From Gnetum montanum (taxonomy: Eukaryota; Streptophyta; Gnetopsida; Gnetales; Gnetaceae): 64,000 nt of DNA. The stretch is from assembly GCA_015680685.1 (NCBI GenBank), contig MNCI01006165.1, forward strand, positions 117,504 through 181,503, read 5' to 3'. The position numbers were made by a program, and so were the translations under genes. Each line of letters starts with the position of its first letter. Position 1 is the first letter of the stretch. The notes beneath the pieces are model-generated. The model ran no database searches, was not told the origin of the DNA, and saw nothing but the letters and a program-made list of their open reading frames with translations. This document shows positions 54,669 to 64,000 of the stretch, piece after piece.

Positions 54669-54960
54669 CATCACCAACTACCCATTTTAATTATTTCTTG
54701 TTGATGGCCACTTGATGTTTCTGCTATTTGTTGATGGCTAATGTTGACATGTGTTGTATATGTTCTATCAAGCCTAAATGTCCAACTATGGTGTAAGCAA
54801 TGATGTTCATTGCAACCCCATTATCTACATGCACTCTATGTACTTTGTATTATCCTACCTAAATAGTTATAAAGATGGAAGCCTTGGTCACCTCGCTATT
54901 TTGGAGACTAGTTTTGATTTTGCTATCATGAAACACTAGTGATGTTAACTTCATCTCCTT
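54669..54960 (-). pseudogene. Element 3 protease remnant
   Basis: Minus strand near 54790-54860: KVHRVHVDNGVAMNII, with D-N-G at the active-site position. The second protease block (ILG-PWL) is missing, and so is the minisatellite normally between it and the antisense gene. A small deletion thus brought the protease close to the antisense stop at 54668. Confidence 0.65.
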
Positions 54961-57881
54961 AGGTGAATATGGCATCATCATGGCATGAATGGATTCTTCA
55001 TTAGTGGGAATGTCCTTGCTAATGGGATGGAAGTCAACATCTTAACTAGAGCTTTGAAATGCATAGTAGAAGTTATGACCAAGTCACACAAGTTTAGAGC
55101 TATATTTTTTTATTTTGGTGATTTTTTGACCTATTCCATTGCATTTAGGAAGTCTCTATTGTTGGCCATGGGCTTCATACCCTTATTGTACTTAACTTCC
55201 TCCATGCACCCCAAAATGCATACTTCATGTTTTGGCTACTATTGTTGTGGCTTCTTCTCTTTGTATTTCCCTTAGGTTTCAAGATCCTCCCATGGTTTGC
55301 TAGTTGAAGCAACCTAGGTTGAAGAGGTCATGGGTGTAGATGATAAGAGAGTGGGCTTGAGTAGGCCCACTTTCTTTCATGAATTAACTTACTTGTCACT
55401 CTTTTCTTTGGACTTTTTCATAGGATTCTTCCTCTGCTTAGTTGGGGCCTTTTGGTTATCATTAGTTATTTGGGAGGAAGAGGTTGTGGCATTAGCCACC
55501 ATAAGGAATTGTTTTTTTGTTGTGCATGTGGACTCGATTGTAATGGGCTGGGGCACTCTGATTATGAAAGGCTCTTTGGGGGATGTTGGTGATGGTATCC
55601 TTACAACAACAGTAGACCTTGAACTAGTGAAAGCTAAATGCTCCTTTCATTACAAGGAGGTACTTGAATCATAAATGGTTCCCTCATAGGCCTTGGATCA
55701 TGATTAATATTGAAAAATTCTATGATGTATGGGCTATTATTGCCATTCAATAGGTCTTTATACACATGCATCAATTATTTTTTATGTTGAACCAAGTTAG
55801 ATGCATCAAATACCATGTCACCCCTATCTATCATCTTTTGTAGGTCATCTTTTAGCACCAAGCAAAAATTGGTGTCATGACCAAGCAATTGATGATAGTA
55901 GAAAATGTGGTTAAGCTTAAAATATTTGGGTTCCTAACGATCATCCTTGGTTGCTCAAGTGGGATCTTTAGATATCTCACATAGCCTCTCATGCCTCTTT
56001 TAGGCATTCTTGATCATATACTTATATTGTATTCTCCCACTCTTCAATATTTGGTCCAAGAGTTCAAATGGCTTTAAAGGTAACCTATTGTATTTTTTTT
56101 TATCTTTCTCCTTAAAGCTAGGCCTCAAAGTAGTCAATGTGAAGGCCTCAAATGTTGATGGTTGGTTATTATGGTTATTAGTAAGAGAATTAGGTTGGTT
56201 GGGTCTTGTCCCTTGATTGGTTATCTTACTCTCTTTGGCAATGATGGCCACCACCACATTGTTTTTCCTTCCCCTATTCTTTTCTTTTCATGCATGTTGG
56301 TTTTTATATGCCATGTAGATGAGGTCATGGATAGCCTCCATAGCATCCTCTATGTTCTTTGTTTGGGAGAAGGCCTAACATAGTAATCATGGATCTGGAT
56401 AGTACAACTTTGACTTGATGAAATCAATAACTACTTCCTTTAATATAGCTAAAAGGTGAGTTTCAAATATAAGTTCCAATATCTCATTGAGCAAAGCATT
56501 CCATTATTGGATAAACTTTTGCACTGATGTAAGGGATTCTTGCTTGACCTTCATTAGCTAGTCAAGGGTGGTGTTAGGATTTAAGTTGTATTTAAAGTGG
56601 TTAACAAATTACAAAATCAAGTCTTCTAATGAGGATATAGATCCTCTTAGTAGGGCATAGTACTAGTCAAGAGCCTTACCTGTAAGGAACATGGGGAATA
56701 TTCTTGTTATTATGTGCAACCAAGCTTGTAATAACAAGCACTCATAGAAGAAGTTTATGAGATAGGAGTTTGGATTACCTTTGTCATTGTACTTGAAACA
56801 TTGTGGTATAGGGACACCAGGGGAAAGAGTTAGAGGTGGGACTATAGGAATGATGGGATCATTCTGATAAAAGTCTATGATTTTGATGGTCTGAGATGTA
56901 GAGGCCTTAAGTCTCTCTAACTCTTTAGTTAGATCCTAGATCATCTAAAAGGCTTGGTCCATGGCCTAGGATGCCCTCATTGGTTGTGGAGTCTACATGA
57001 AAGACTATGGTATATGTTGAGAGGTATATGTCCTTGCTATGGGTTGTGGCACTAAAGAAAGAGGTTGTGTCAACATAGTACTCATAGGCTAAACAAAGAG
57101 AAAGATGTTTGCATCGATATCTAGGGAAAAAATAGGACAAAAGGGGTATGTGATCCTTGGGTTACATGGAATCCCATGGTGGATCCCATAAGGGTAGTGA
57201 GAGGGTTGGTGGTGGTCATACCCACTAACGATGGCCACATAGACTGAGGTTGTATGGAAAAAGACATGGAGAAGTAAAATGCTATAATCTAAGGCACCAT
57301 TTATGTTTGGTATGCTACTATGACAAGTGTGAGACCAAACATGGTAGATTAGGATGGGGTGGAGGATTAGGGAATTTGTTCCATGAAAGAGGCAAGGGGG
57401 TGAAGGTAGGCACTATGGCCTTAGGATTTGCTTGTTGGAAAAGCCCATCTATGATGTTCTCATGTTCAGATTCCATCCAAAACTTATCCTCTTCCTCCTC
57501 CTACTCATCTAAGCTAGCCTTACCATCCTCCTCATCCATCTCAATTTACTAAGATAGGATTTGTGCATAGGTCTCAATGAGGGGTATCTAGTCATATGGG
57601 AAAGGAATATATTACTTTCCATCATCATGTATGAGCTCATAATCCCTCTTGGCTTCTACTTTCATCCTTGGACTTAGCTTGATAGCCTAAATCTTGGCAC
57701 AAATTAAGTTATAATGGTATTCATTTATGACCAGGAACTCAGGACTTCACCTCCAAAGTCTTAGAGATTATCTACACTCAACCATGGTAGGGTCCTTGGG
57801 GTCATACATCCTTATAGCCTATTGGCTAGACTAGGTATTGGTGAAGTTGAAGGATAAGATAGTTAATTGTTGGAAAGACAT
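54961..57881 (-). pseudogene. Element 3 Gag and linker, decayed
   Basis: The minus-strand start MSFQQLTILSFNFTNT at 57881 parallels the Gags at 35213 and 42083. VEAKRDYELIHDDGK (near 57615-57660) matches the EPKRHYELIH block. The structural domain lies at about 56850-56450 (SLDQLMKVKQESLTS-like). A Lys/Asn-rich piece and LPLKPFELLDQILKSGRIQYKY (56000-56090) correspond to MKPSQLLDQLFKVGAIKH of element 2. A degraded finger FYYHQLLGHDTNF (about 55870-55900) follows, then a linker with the PF(M/I)I theme near 55555-55680. Stops are frequent. Confidence 0.78.
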
Positions 57882-58612
57882 ATTGATGATGTCAAAAGTT
57901 TGGCTAAACAAATTGTTTAATTAATGAAAGGAATAAAAATTCTATCAAATGAAGTATTCAAAAACGTCAAAAGAAGTATGGCTATCAAAGGTTGTGGGTT
58001 GCAAAGAGTATGTGGTTGTCAAAGGGGGTATAACACTTTACTTAAGAAAAATGAAAAAGATTTGGGTACCAAACCCAAACCATGCTACGCTTGCCAACAA
58101 CACCAATGCTAGAGATAAAAAGTGGGAAAGAAGGAGGGTAAGATGGAAAATCTTACACCCCTCTTCATAGCATTGGGGGGTTTACTTTTGGCAAGTATGA
58201 TTTTGTTTGAAAACAAGGTGGAAACTTTGACTTTTAAAAGGTATGGTTTTTAACAAACTATCAACACTAGAATTGTTGGAAAATTTTCACAACAAAAGGA
58301 GGAAATTTTTACAAGATACGAATGCTAGCTTCAAAATTTCTAGCAACTACTATGAAATTTTGTAAAACCCATATTACCTACAATCTCCACACTAGGATTT
58401 GATGATGGAAGGGTATAGATGGCAGCGTTGGTTTTGCAACAAACATAGGTATTAACAAAATTTGCAACAAATGTTTTCAAGGTTTCAAAAATCATAGGCA
58501 ACATTGTCAAACTAGCCAAGGTTTCAAAAATGATAGGCAATGCTATCAAACTGGCCACAAGTTTAGATGCAGAATTTGGGTGGAGGCCTTCCTTCTAATG
58601 CTAGAAAACTAT
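57882..58612 (-). promoter_or_regulatory. Element 3 5' leader and primer-binding site
   Basis: The leader is AT-rich with repeated AAAATTT(C)TAGCAAC and GTTTCAAAAATGATAGGCAA words (58480-58540). The PBS-like TAGCATTAGAAGGAAGG lies at about 58603-58588 on the minus strand, close to element 2's site. Short chance frames only. Confidence 0.5.
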
Positions 58613-59964
58613 TGCTCCTAAAAAATTTGGTTATTGGAAAACTAAAAAGTCCTAGGTGAAAAATAGTTTTAGCTTTGGATCCTATGGGTCTCCATGAAAA
58701 AATAGGATCTAAGGTGCCCTAGATGGTTTGGTAGATCACCCATGGACTTATATAGTGTAATCAGAGGTAATGAAAAAATGACAATAAAGCAGGTGTGATA
58801 TAAATTAATGCACAAATTACAATAAATTTAAATTTTACTTGCATAACAAAATGGGACTTTAAACTTTATTGTAAAAATAAATGGGGTTTAGAAATGTGTA
58901 CAAGGGTGCTTGAGAAGATAAGGGGTTCACTTTGCAAGCGTTTGGAATCCATTGAAGCTAGTAGCCTTGGGTAACATAGTTAACTCCATGATCTAAATAC
59001 TCCACAACTTGCAAAAATATGAAACCTTGTTACACTCTTCAACAAATTTGTAGAATTGGTAATGCAAGGGGTGATATGTGTGAGGGTTTTGAGTTTCAAA
59101 AAATAGCCATGTTGGGAATCTTGATGCCCATGTTGCTACAAAATGCCACACAATCTCAAAGGGGGTAAGAATGGCTACAAATGTTATGGACTCCATGCTG
59201 AAATTTTTCCTCTTAAGCTCTTGGATTCAAAAAGAGTGGAGCTTCAAAAATCATGGAATCCCTCTATGGTGTTAGGACTTGGTTTTTATAGGGTTTTGGC
59301 CATAAACTTAGCTAAAAAATTTTCCCTAATTGCTAACAAATTTCTACTACACACAAGTGTTGTAGGTATCCAAATCTAGCAAAGTTTCTATGTATGGAAA
59401 GTGTTGATACCCCTATGGCATAAAAATCATTCCATTTACCATGAATAGTAAATGGGAATTTCACCCATGCTGGGCCTTCCAACAACAATGTTGGACCTAC
59501 AAAGGCCACACTAGGGGTATGACATCCATGCAGTAGCTGCAAGAGCCACACTGGAACTATAGGACCACTACTAAGGCTTGAATAATGTTGAGGTGCTAGG
59601 CCATCCTAAAGTAACATGGGGAGAAAGGTGCAACGATGGGGGTGTAGTAGCAATGTTGAGGGGTAAGATTTATAGCCCCCAACATTGGGCATGGATGATG
59701 TTACATCCTTCCAAAGGTGTTTGCAACATAGGAAATGCTATACCCCATACAAAACGCATCAAAATGCCAATTTTGACAATCCAAAAGGCATTTTTAAACA
59801 CCCCCAAGCCAAAATATGGATAATATATGACTTTTTTCAATTGGGGATTAAGGCTTTTATCACTTAGAAAGCACTTTGCAACCCCAAAAGCTAAAGTATG
59901 TGAAATTGCATCTCATGGATTACCATCGTCACATTTTACAATGAAATTTCAACCTCGAGTTTCA
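58613..59964 (-). repeat. Element 3 5' LTR, right edge tentative
   Basis: It starts TGCTCCTAAAAAATTTGG next to the PBS. The proposed end, GAAATTTCAACCTCGAGTTTCA shortened to its final GAGTTTCA, resembles the GTGTTTCA ends of the other LTRs. The interior shares CCACACTGG and CCCAACATTGGGCATGGATG words with the 46540-49300 array. No second copy is available for alignment, so the right edge is a judgement. Confidence 0.5.
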
Positions 59965-60154
59965 TGGGGTGAGGATTACAACATGAGTTTTTTTTTTCTT
60001 TTTTGGTATTTAAATATTAACATGAAGTTGAGGAGTTAACAATGATCAATAATGGGTGTTGGATAAAGTGGGATAGGATGGTGACTATTCATTCTTTCTG
60101 GTCAATGGCATGCCTAACCATAGTAGTAGTGCTAGATTTCCTCTAAGGGTATAA
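59965..60154. other. Spacer between element 3 and the plus-strand chromovirus-like element
   Basis: A T-run (59988-60003) and AT-rich DNA. I see no gene or repeat. Confidence 0.35.
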
Positions 60155-61165
60155 ATGTTGAAGAAAGATAATCTCAAGGAATCTTCAAAACATGATCAAA
60201 ATAAATTTTTCCATATCAATAAAGCATCATTTTCATTTTCCTTCTACATTTTTGATGTAGGGACATCTCTTATGAACCCCTTTTTCTTTACTATACATGA
60301 TGTTTGTAGGTTCTGGACATTATGGAGAAGTCTTGGAGGTTAAGGAGACATCTTGGTGAAGAGTTGAGCCTTCACAAGAGATGTCTAAAACATGAAAGAG
60401 ACATCTAACATAATGAGGAGATGTCTCTCCCAAATTGGAAATTTCTTAGATAATACTTCTTTTACACACTTGAGATGTCTTAGGTGAGCTATTTTAACTA
60501 AAGTAGAGATGTCTCCCAAGTTTATGAGATGTCTTTTTTGAAAGTTGAAGTTTACAGTGAGATGCCTTAGGAAAGCTTAAGACAACTCATATAACCGAGA
60601 AAAGTTTCAAATTGGTAGTTCCAAGTTGGGAAATAGCTAAGAAAAGCCAAGAAAAGATAGAAACAATTGGAAATCTTCAAGTTGAGCTTGAGAAAAGATT
60701 TCCAAGTTTCTTACCCTTGTTTTTTAATAAATATTATTATTGTTTTATGTTTTTATATGAGCTAAGAGACTTGTAGGAGATTACCATAAGAGCACATGTA
60801 TGTGAGTGCATGAGTGTGTATCTAGCTCCAAGATCAATTGTTTATATATGTTTGGCCTTTGTGTCTCTTATGTATTATGTGTGTTTTGATCTCAATCATG
60901 TGTTTGTTGAAGAGATATCTTTCAATTGTGTCTTGCATGAAGAACTATCATTGTATGGTTGTAGAACCTTATGCTTTACAATATCATTGAGTGTTTGTGA
61001 GTGGAATGTGATGCTTATAAGTTATGGAATCATGAAATGTAATTTTCTTTACATTAATTGGAGATAGCTAGTTTTCTTATTTTCTATCATACTGAAGCAT
61101 TTTTCATAATATCTAGATTTAGTGAGACTGAATGGTTTTAAAAAATGAAGTAACCCTACTGTAGT
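60155..61165 (+). repeat. 5' LTR of the chromovirus-like element with AGATGTCT repeats
   Basis: The edges are inferred from the PBS (right) and a TGTTGAAGAAAG start (left). At 60300-60560 about ten copies of AGATGTCT or its reverse complement AGACATCT stand in both orientations, in the U3 position. A TATA-like TTTTTATATGAG lies near 60750. R and U5 follow. Confidence 0.5.
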
Positions 61166-61169
61166 GTTA

Positions 61170-61190
61170 TTGATATTAAAGAGTTAGGTT
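61170..61190 (+). other. Degenerate primer-binding site (initiator Met tRNA type)
   Basis: TTGATATTAAAGAGTTAGG is close to TGGTATCAGAGCTAGG, the usual PBS of plant chromoviruses, with several changes and one inserted base. Confidence 0.45.
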
Positions 61191-61234
61191 GATTATTTCT
61201 TGGAAAACTGGTTATATATTTTAATCAAATTTAT

Positions 61235-62435
61235 ATGGCACCTACGAAGAAATCAGTTTAAGCCCTGAATAGATATATGGAGAGCATGAAATCTACCTTT
61301 TAACTAATGGTTTCTCAATTAGATGAGATTAGTGTCAATGTAGACATGAATGCAAATCCCAAACATATTTAGACTTACAGAGAGAATGAGCATTAACATT
61401 TGGAGGATGAATAAGTTTCTTATCCAAGTAGAGGGAGAGTAGATGAGGAGGAAGAACATTCTAGCTATGGAACTGTAGAAACCCATCAGCCAAGGATGCT
61501 AGTGGAAAGAATTCCAATTCTATGTCTTCGAGTCCTAGGAGGTTCATTACTAGCATCTAATTCTTCTCATGAAAATATTGATAATGAGGATGAAGCAAGG
61601 ATTACTAAAGTGTTCAGAAATAATACTAGATTTTCATATTCAAAATTAAAGACCTTTAATAGTATAGATGGCACCAATGCTTTTGCAAGTTGGCTAAAGG
61701 TGCTTGATAAGAAATTTAAGTTAGAGGAGGCACCAAATTAATTAAGGATATCAATTGCTATATTCATATTAGAGGATATGCATTCTACTTAGTGGAGAAA
61801 GAATCTCAAGGATATGAAAGATAATACAATCAACCTATCAAATATTGGAATCTAAGGAAATATAGGTTAAGGAGAACATTTAAACAACCTCAATAGAGGT
61901 AAGAGATGATCACGAAGTTGAAATTATTAAGGCAAGGTGAAAAAGACGTCAAGGAGTTTTACATCAAATTTTTTGAGCTATTCTATCAAGCTAAGGTAAA
62001 CTAGAAGAATGATGAATAGGCTTCAATCTTTCTAGAAGGTCTCAAAATGAAATATCATTAGGAGTTTCAAACTATTAAGGAGACTTGTGATTTGATACTC
62101 AAGGTAGAAAAGAAACTCAATGGATTTGGGAATAAAACCAAACAAGCTTTAAATAGAAAGGATAAGAAATCAAAATCATAGAAGGGATCCAATTCCAAAT
62201 CCAAAGATAAAGATGAAAGCCATGACAAGAAGACAAAGAAGAGTGATGACAAGGACAAAGACAAGAAGGACCAAGCTAAGGAAGGCAAGGATCAAGATAG
62301 AAACTCATCTAAAATTTAGTGCTTCAAGTGTAGAGAATGGGGATACATGGAACAAGAATCTCCACTTTTTAAGGCATCCATGGGTAAGGATGTGCAAATC
62401 ATGGAAGTAGAGGAGACATCCAACCAAGCTCATTA
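61235..62435 (+). pseudogene. Gag of the chromovirus-like element
   Basis: ATG at 61235 (MAPTKKSV). The open segment 61496-61741 in the same frame contains FSYSKLKTFNSIDGTNAFAS, then WLKVLDKKF, the start of the Gag structural domain. ELLRQGEKDVKEFYIKFFEL-like sequence follows at about 61915-61980. A Lys-rich segment (62170-62300) and the zinc knuckle CFKCREWGYMEQES (62320-62361) come next. The knuckle's His reads Tyr and its last Cys reads Ser, so it cannot bind zinc as usual. Stops are scattered. Confidence 0.8.
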
Positions 62436-62439
62436 AAGA

Positions 62440-62870
62440 AGTAATCTTAATGCTCTGAAGATTGAGGAAGTTTTTGAATTAAATTCTTGTGCATTAATGG
62501 GGAATGAGAATAGAGGAGACCATTCTACTAGAAATTGTTATTTTAGGTTAGGGCTAGATGTTTTCTTACTAAGGAATGGATTCATATTTTTCTTGATGGA
62601 AAAACCCAAGAAAATGTTATTTAATTGAGGCTAGTTGCTGGATTGGATTTGGTAATTAATCCTCATCCTAGATCCCACAAGGTACATTGGTTGTCTAGAG
62701 ATTTCTCTTAGGAGGTAAGAGTAATGTATTTTGAAATTTAAAATTGAGAGTTTTCATGATGTTCTAAATTATGATGTGATTCCAATTAATTATTCTTATG
62801 TAATTCTTTGTGAACCTTGGAAGATTAACAATGGTGCTTAATTTGAAGGGGCAAGAGATATATGAATTGT
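62440..62870 (+). pseudogene. Protease of the chromovirus-like element, decayed
   Basis: LNALKIEEVFELNSCALMGN (62450-62510) precedes the protease in this group. NPHPRSHKVHWLSRDFS (62660-62710) matches the HPxPYKVxWL block. YDVIPINYSYVILCEPW (62770-62820) matches the CDVVPMDACHLLLGRPW block. The active-site segment itself is poorly readable. Confidence 0.65.
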
Positions 62871-63084
62871 AGCTAGACCTGATGAAATCCATAAGTTGAT
62901 TTCTATTTTAGTTGAATAAGTGATGTAGAAAATCTTACTTAATACTCTATTAATCATTCTAGGAGAGAGGAAATATATGAAGAAACATGATGAAACTAGT
63001 TTTGGTTTTTTATATTAACTATTACTTCTAATCATGATGATATGCAAGTAGAACTTTTTTTAGATGTGGTAGGTTTGAAGGAGC

Positions 63085-63325
63085 AATATCCCAAGGTGTT
63101 CAAGGGAAATTGAATAGATTACCACCAACGAGGAATATGCAACATCAAATTGATTTTATTCTTGATGCTAAAATTCCAAATGAGAGAGTATAATTGATAG
63201 CACCAAATTAGTAGGTAGAATTGCAAAGGCAAGTAGAGGAATTACTTGCAAATGGCTTTGTGAGAGAATTTTATTTTACCTTGTGCAATCCTAGCAATAC
63301 TTGTGAAGCTGTATGAAATTTCTTG
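63085..63325 (+). pseudogene. N-terminal RT fragment of the chromovirus-like element
   Basis: LPPTRNMQHQIDF... (the frame just before reads NRLPP) at about 63115-63165, DAKIPNERV, then LQRQVEELLANGFVREF (63217-63270). These match the opening of chromovirus RT (LPPxRxxDHxIxL, QxxELLxxGxIRPS). The frame then passes straight into integrase-like sequence near 63325, so the YxDD-containing part is missing. Confidence 0.8.
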
Positions 63326-64000
63326 AATATTGTCAATGATAGAGACTCCAAATTAACTAGTTATTTTTGGAGATCCCTTGATAAAATTTTAAGGACAATG
63401 TTAAATTTTCTAGTGCATATCATTCATAATCTAGTGGCTAAACTGAAGTGGTAAATAAGTTCTTGCTAAATATTTTAAGGTGTTTCTATGATGGATAATC
63501 CAATTGGTGGAAAATTTTGCTATGTCATGTTGAATTTTCTTATAATAATTCTTTTTATGTTGCTATTAGTAAGAGCCCATTTGAGGTGAATTATGATTTT
63601 TATCTAAAGATGGTAGAAAATATGAGGAGCTTTAAGGGAGAAGCTCAACTAAGTGCTAATTTTGTGCAAGAGATGACACATCTTCTTGCATAAGTAAAGG
63701 AAAATCTAGAGAAGAAGGATGAAGAAAGTGTCCTTAAGAGGAATTAGGGTAAGAAGAAGCCTAACTTTGTTATTAGTGAACTTGTTTGGATGCACTTGAA
63801 AAGAAGTGATTTAGAGGTATCCACTTCTTTGAGTTCAAAGCCAAGAAGATGGGTCCTTTCTAAATAAAGGTCAAAATTAACAATAATGATTTTGAGATTG
63901 ACTTACCAAATGATGTTGGTATGTATTTTATATTTAATTTTATAGATCTTATGCACTACCATGAATCCATTAATGATGAAACCATATAGGGTAGAAATTC
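63326..64000 (+). pseudogene. Integrase C-terminus of the chromovirus-like element, cut by window end
   Basis: NDRDSKLTSYFWRSL, then a SSAYHPQS-GQTEVVNK-like block (63405-63460, frameshifted), VEFSYNNSFYVAISKSPFEV (63530-63590), ENLEKKDEESVLKRN and KKKPNFVISELVWMHL (63740-63800). The GPY-like KPRRWVLSK and FEIDLPNDVGMYFIFNF, then DLMHYHES (63830-63970), follow. The typical catalytic Glu (GQTE) is retained. Any chromodomain would lie beyond 64000. Confidence 0.8.

Larger units (their letters stand above)
44205..59964 (-). mobile_element. Element 3: third giant Tat/Ogre-like element, internally deleted
   Basis: Minus-strand order: 5' LTR (58613-59964), PBS, gag (57881-54960), protease remnant, plus-strand gene (49727-54668), palindrome array, RT N-terminus, [RT core and both RNase H missing], integrase, 3' UTR block. 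Its 3' LTR is not visible; element 1 inserted into its 3' region. It belongs to a family different from elements 1 and 2 by LTR sequence, but has the same gene order. Confidence 0.75.
60155..64000 (+). mobile_element. Plus-strand chromovirus-like Ty3/gypsy element, truncated by window end
   Basis: LTR (about 60155-61165), degenerate initiator-Met-type PBS (61170-61190), gag with zinc knuckle, protease, the start of RT, then directly the integrase C-terminus with a GPY-like module. RT core, RNase H and most of integrase are deleted. Gene style (HPxPxKVxWL protease; LPPxRxxxHQIDF RT start) is that of plant chromoviruses, not of the Tat elements to the left. Orientation is opposite to them. The 3' LTR is outside the window. 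Confidence 0.8.

Noticed and set aside
62067-62288. Ser/Leu/Phe-rich minus-strand protein
   Set aside because: It is the complement of the Lys/Asp-rich Gag tail of the plus-strand element.
1-64000. tRNA, rRNA, snRNA or miRNA genes
   Set aside because: No cloverleaf with intact A and B boxes and no rRNA-like stretch was recognised by eye; a covariance-model search would be needed to exclude decayed copies.

Overview
This window is intergenic, transposon-derived DNA from a land plant with a very large, repeat-filled genome. No intact host gene, tRNA, rRNA or CRISPR array is visible. Evidence for a plant: Tat/Ogre-type Ty3/gypsy polyproteins with two RNase H domains, a chromovirus-like element, GT-AG introns, strong AT bias and very few CpG. 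The decay looks old (premature stops, often TAG, in every domain). A gymnosperm or a giant-genome angiosperm would fit, but the species cannot be named. Two single N bases (14049, 52536) suggest a draft assembly.

Layout: (1) 580-2606 is a lone LTR (LTR-A). (2) 3052-44199 is giant Tat/Ogre-like element 1 on the minus strand, with a matching 5-bp flank CTTAT at 3047-3051 and 44200-44204. (3) Nested inside it, 16133-37850 is giant element 2, also minus strand, with a complete 3' LTR (16133-18375) and an outer-truncated 5' LTR (35757-37850). (4) 44205-59964 is most of a third giant element, also minus strand, whose RT/RNase H part is deleted; element 1 appears to sit in its 3' region. (5) About 60155 to the window end is a plus-strand chromovirus-like element with an internal deletion from RT into integrase.

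The three giant elements share one unusual architecture, read on the minus strand: LTR, PBS, gag, protease, an insert of roughly 5-8 kb, RT, RNase H, second RNase H, integrase, 3' UTR, hairpin/PPT, LTR. The insert carries, on the PLUS strand, a multi-exon gene (up to 8 exons, about 1,070 codons in element 2) with introns of ordinary plant size in its 3' half. All three copies (12377-15960, 24275-30601, 49727-54668) align with one another exon by exon, and most intron phases agree. The RT frame starts just after a good minus-strand splice acceptor (about 10259, 45859), as in Ogre elements, so the antisense gene appears to lie inside the element's own sense intron.

The non-coding DNA is also patterned. 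Each family's LTR and/or its spacer upstream of the antisense gene carries repeated palindromes. The palindrome sequence differs by family, while the architecture is shared; the repeat period is about 185-190 bp in elements 2 and 3. Short GTTTA-containing minisatellites mark module borders. My leading hypothesis is a self-recognition system in which the antisense, coiled-coil-containing protein acts on its own element's palindromes. The sequence suggests this but does not prove it.
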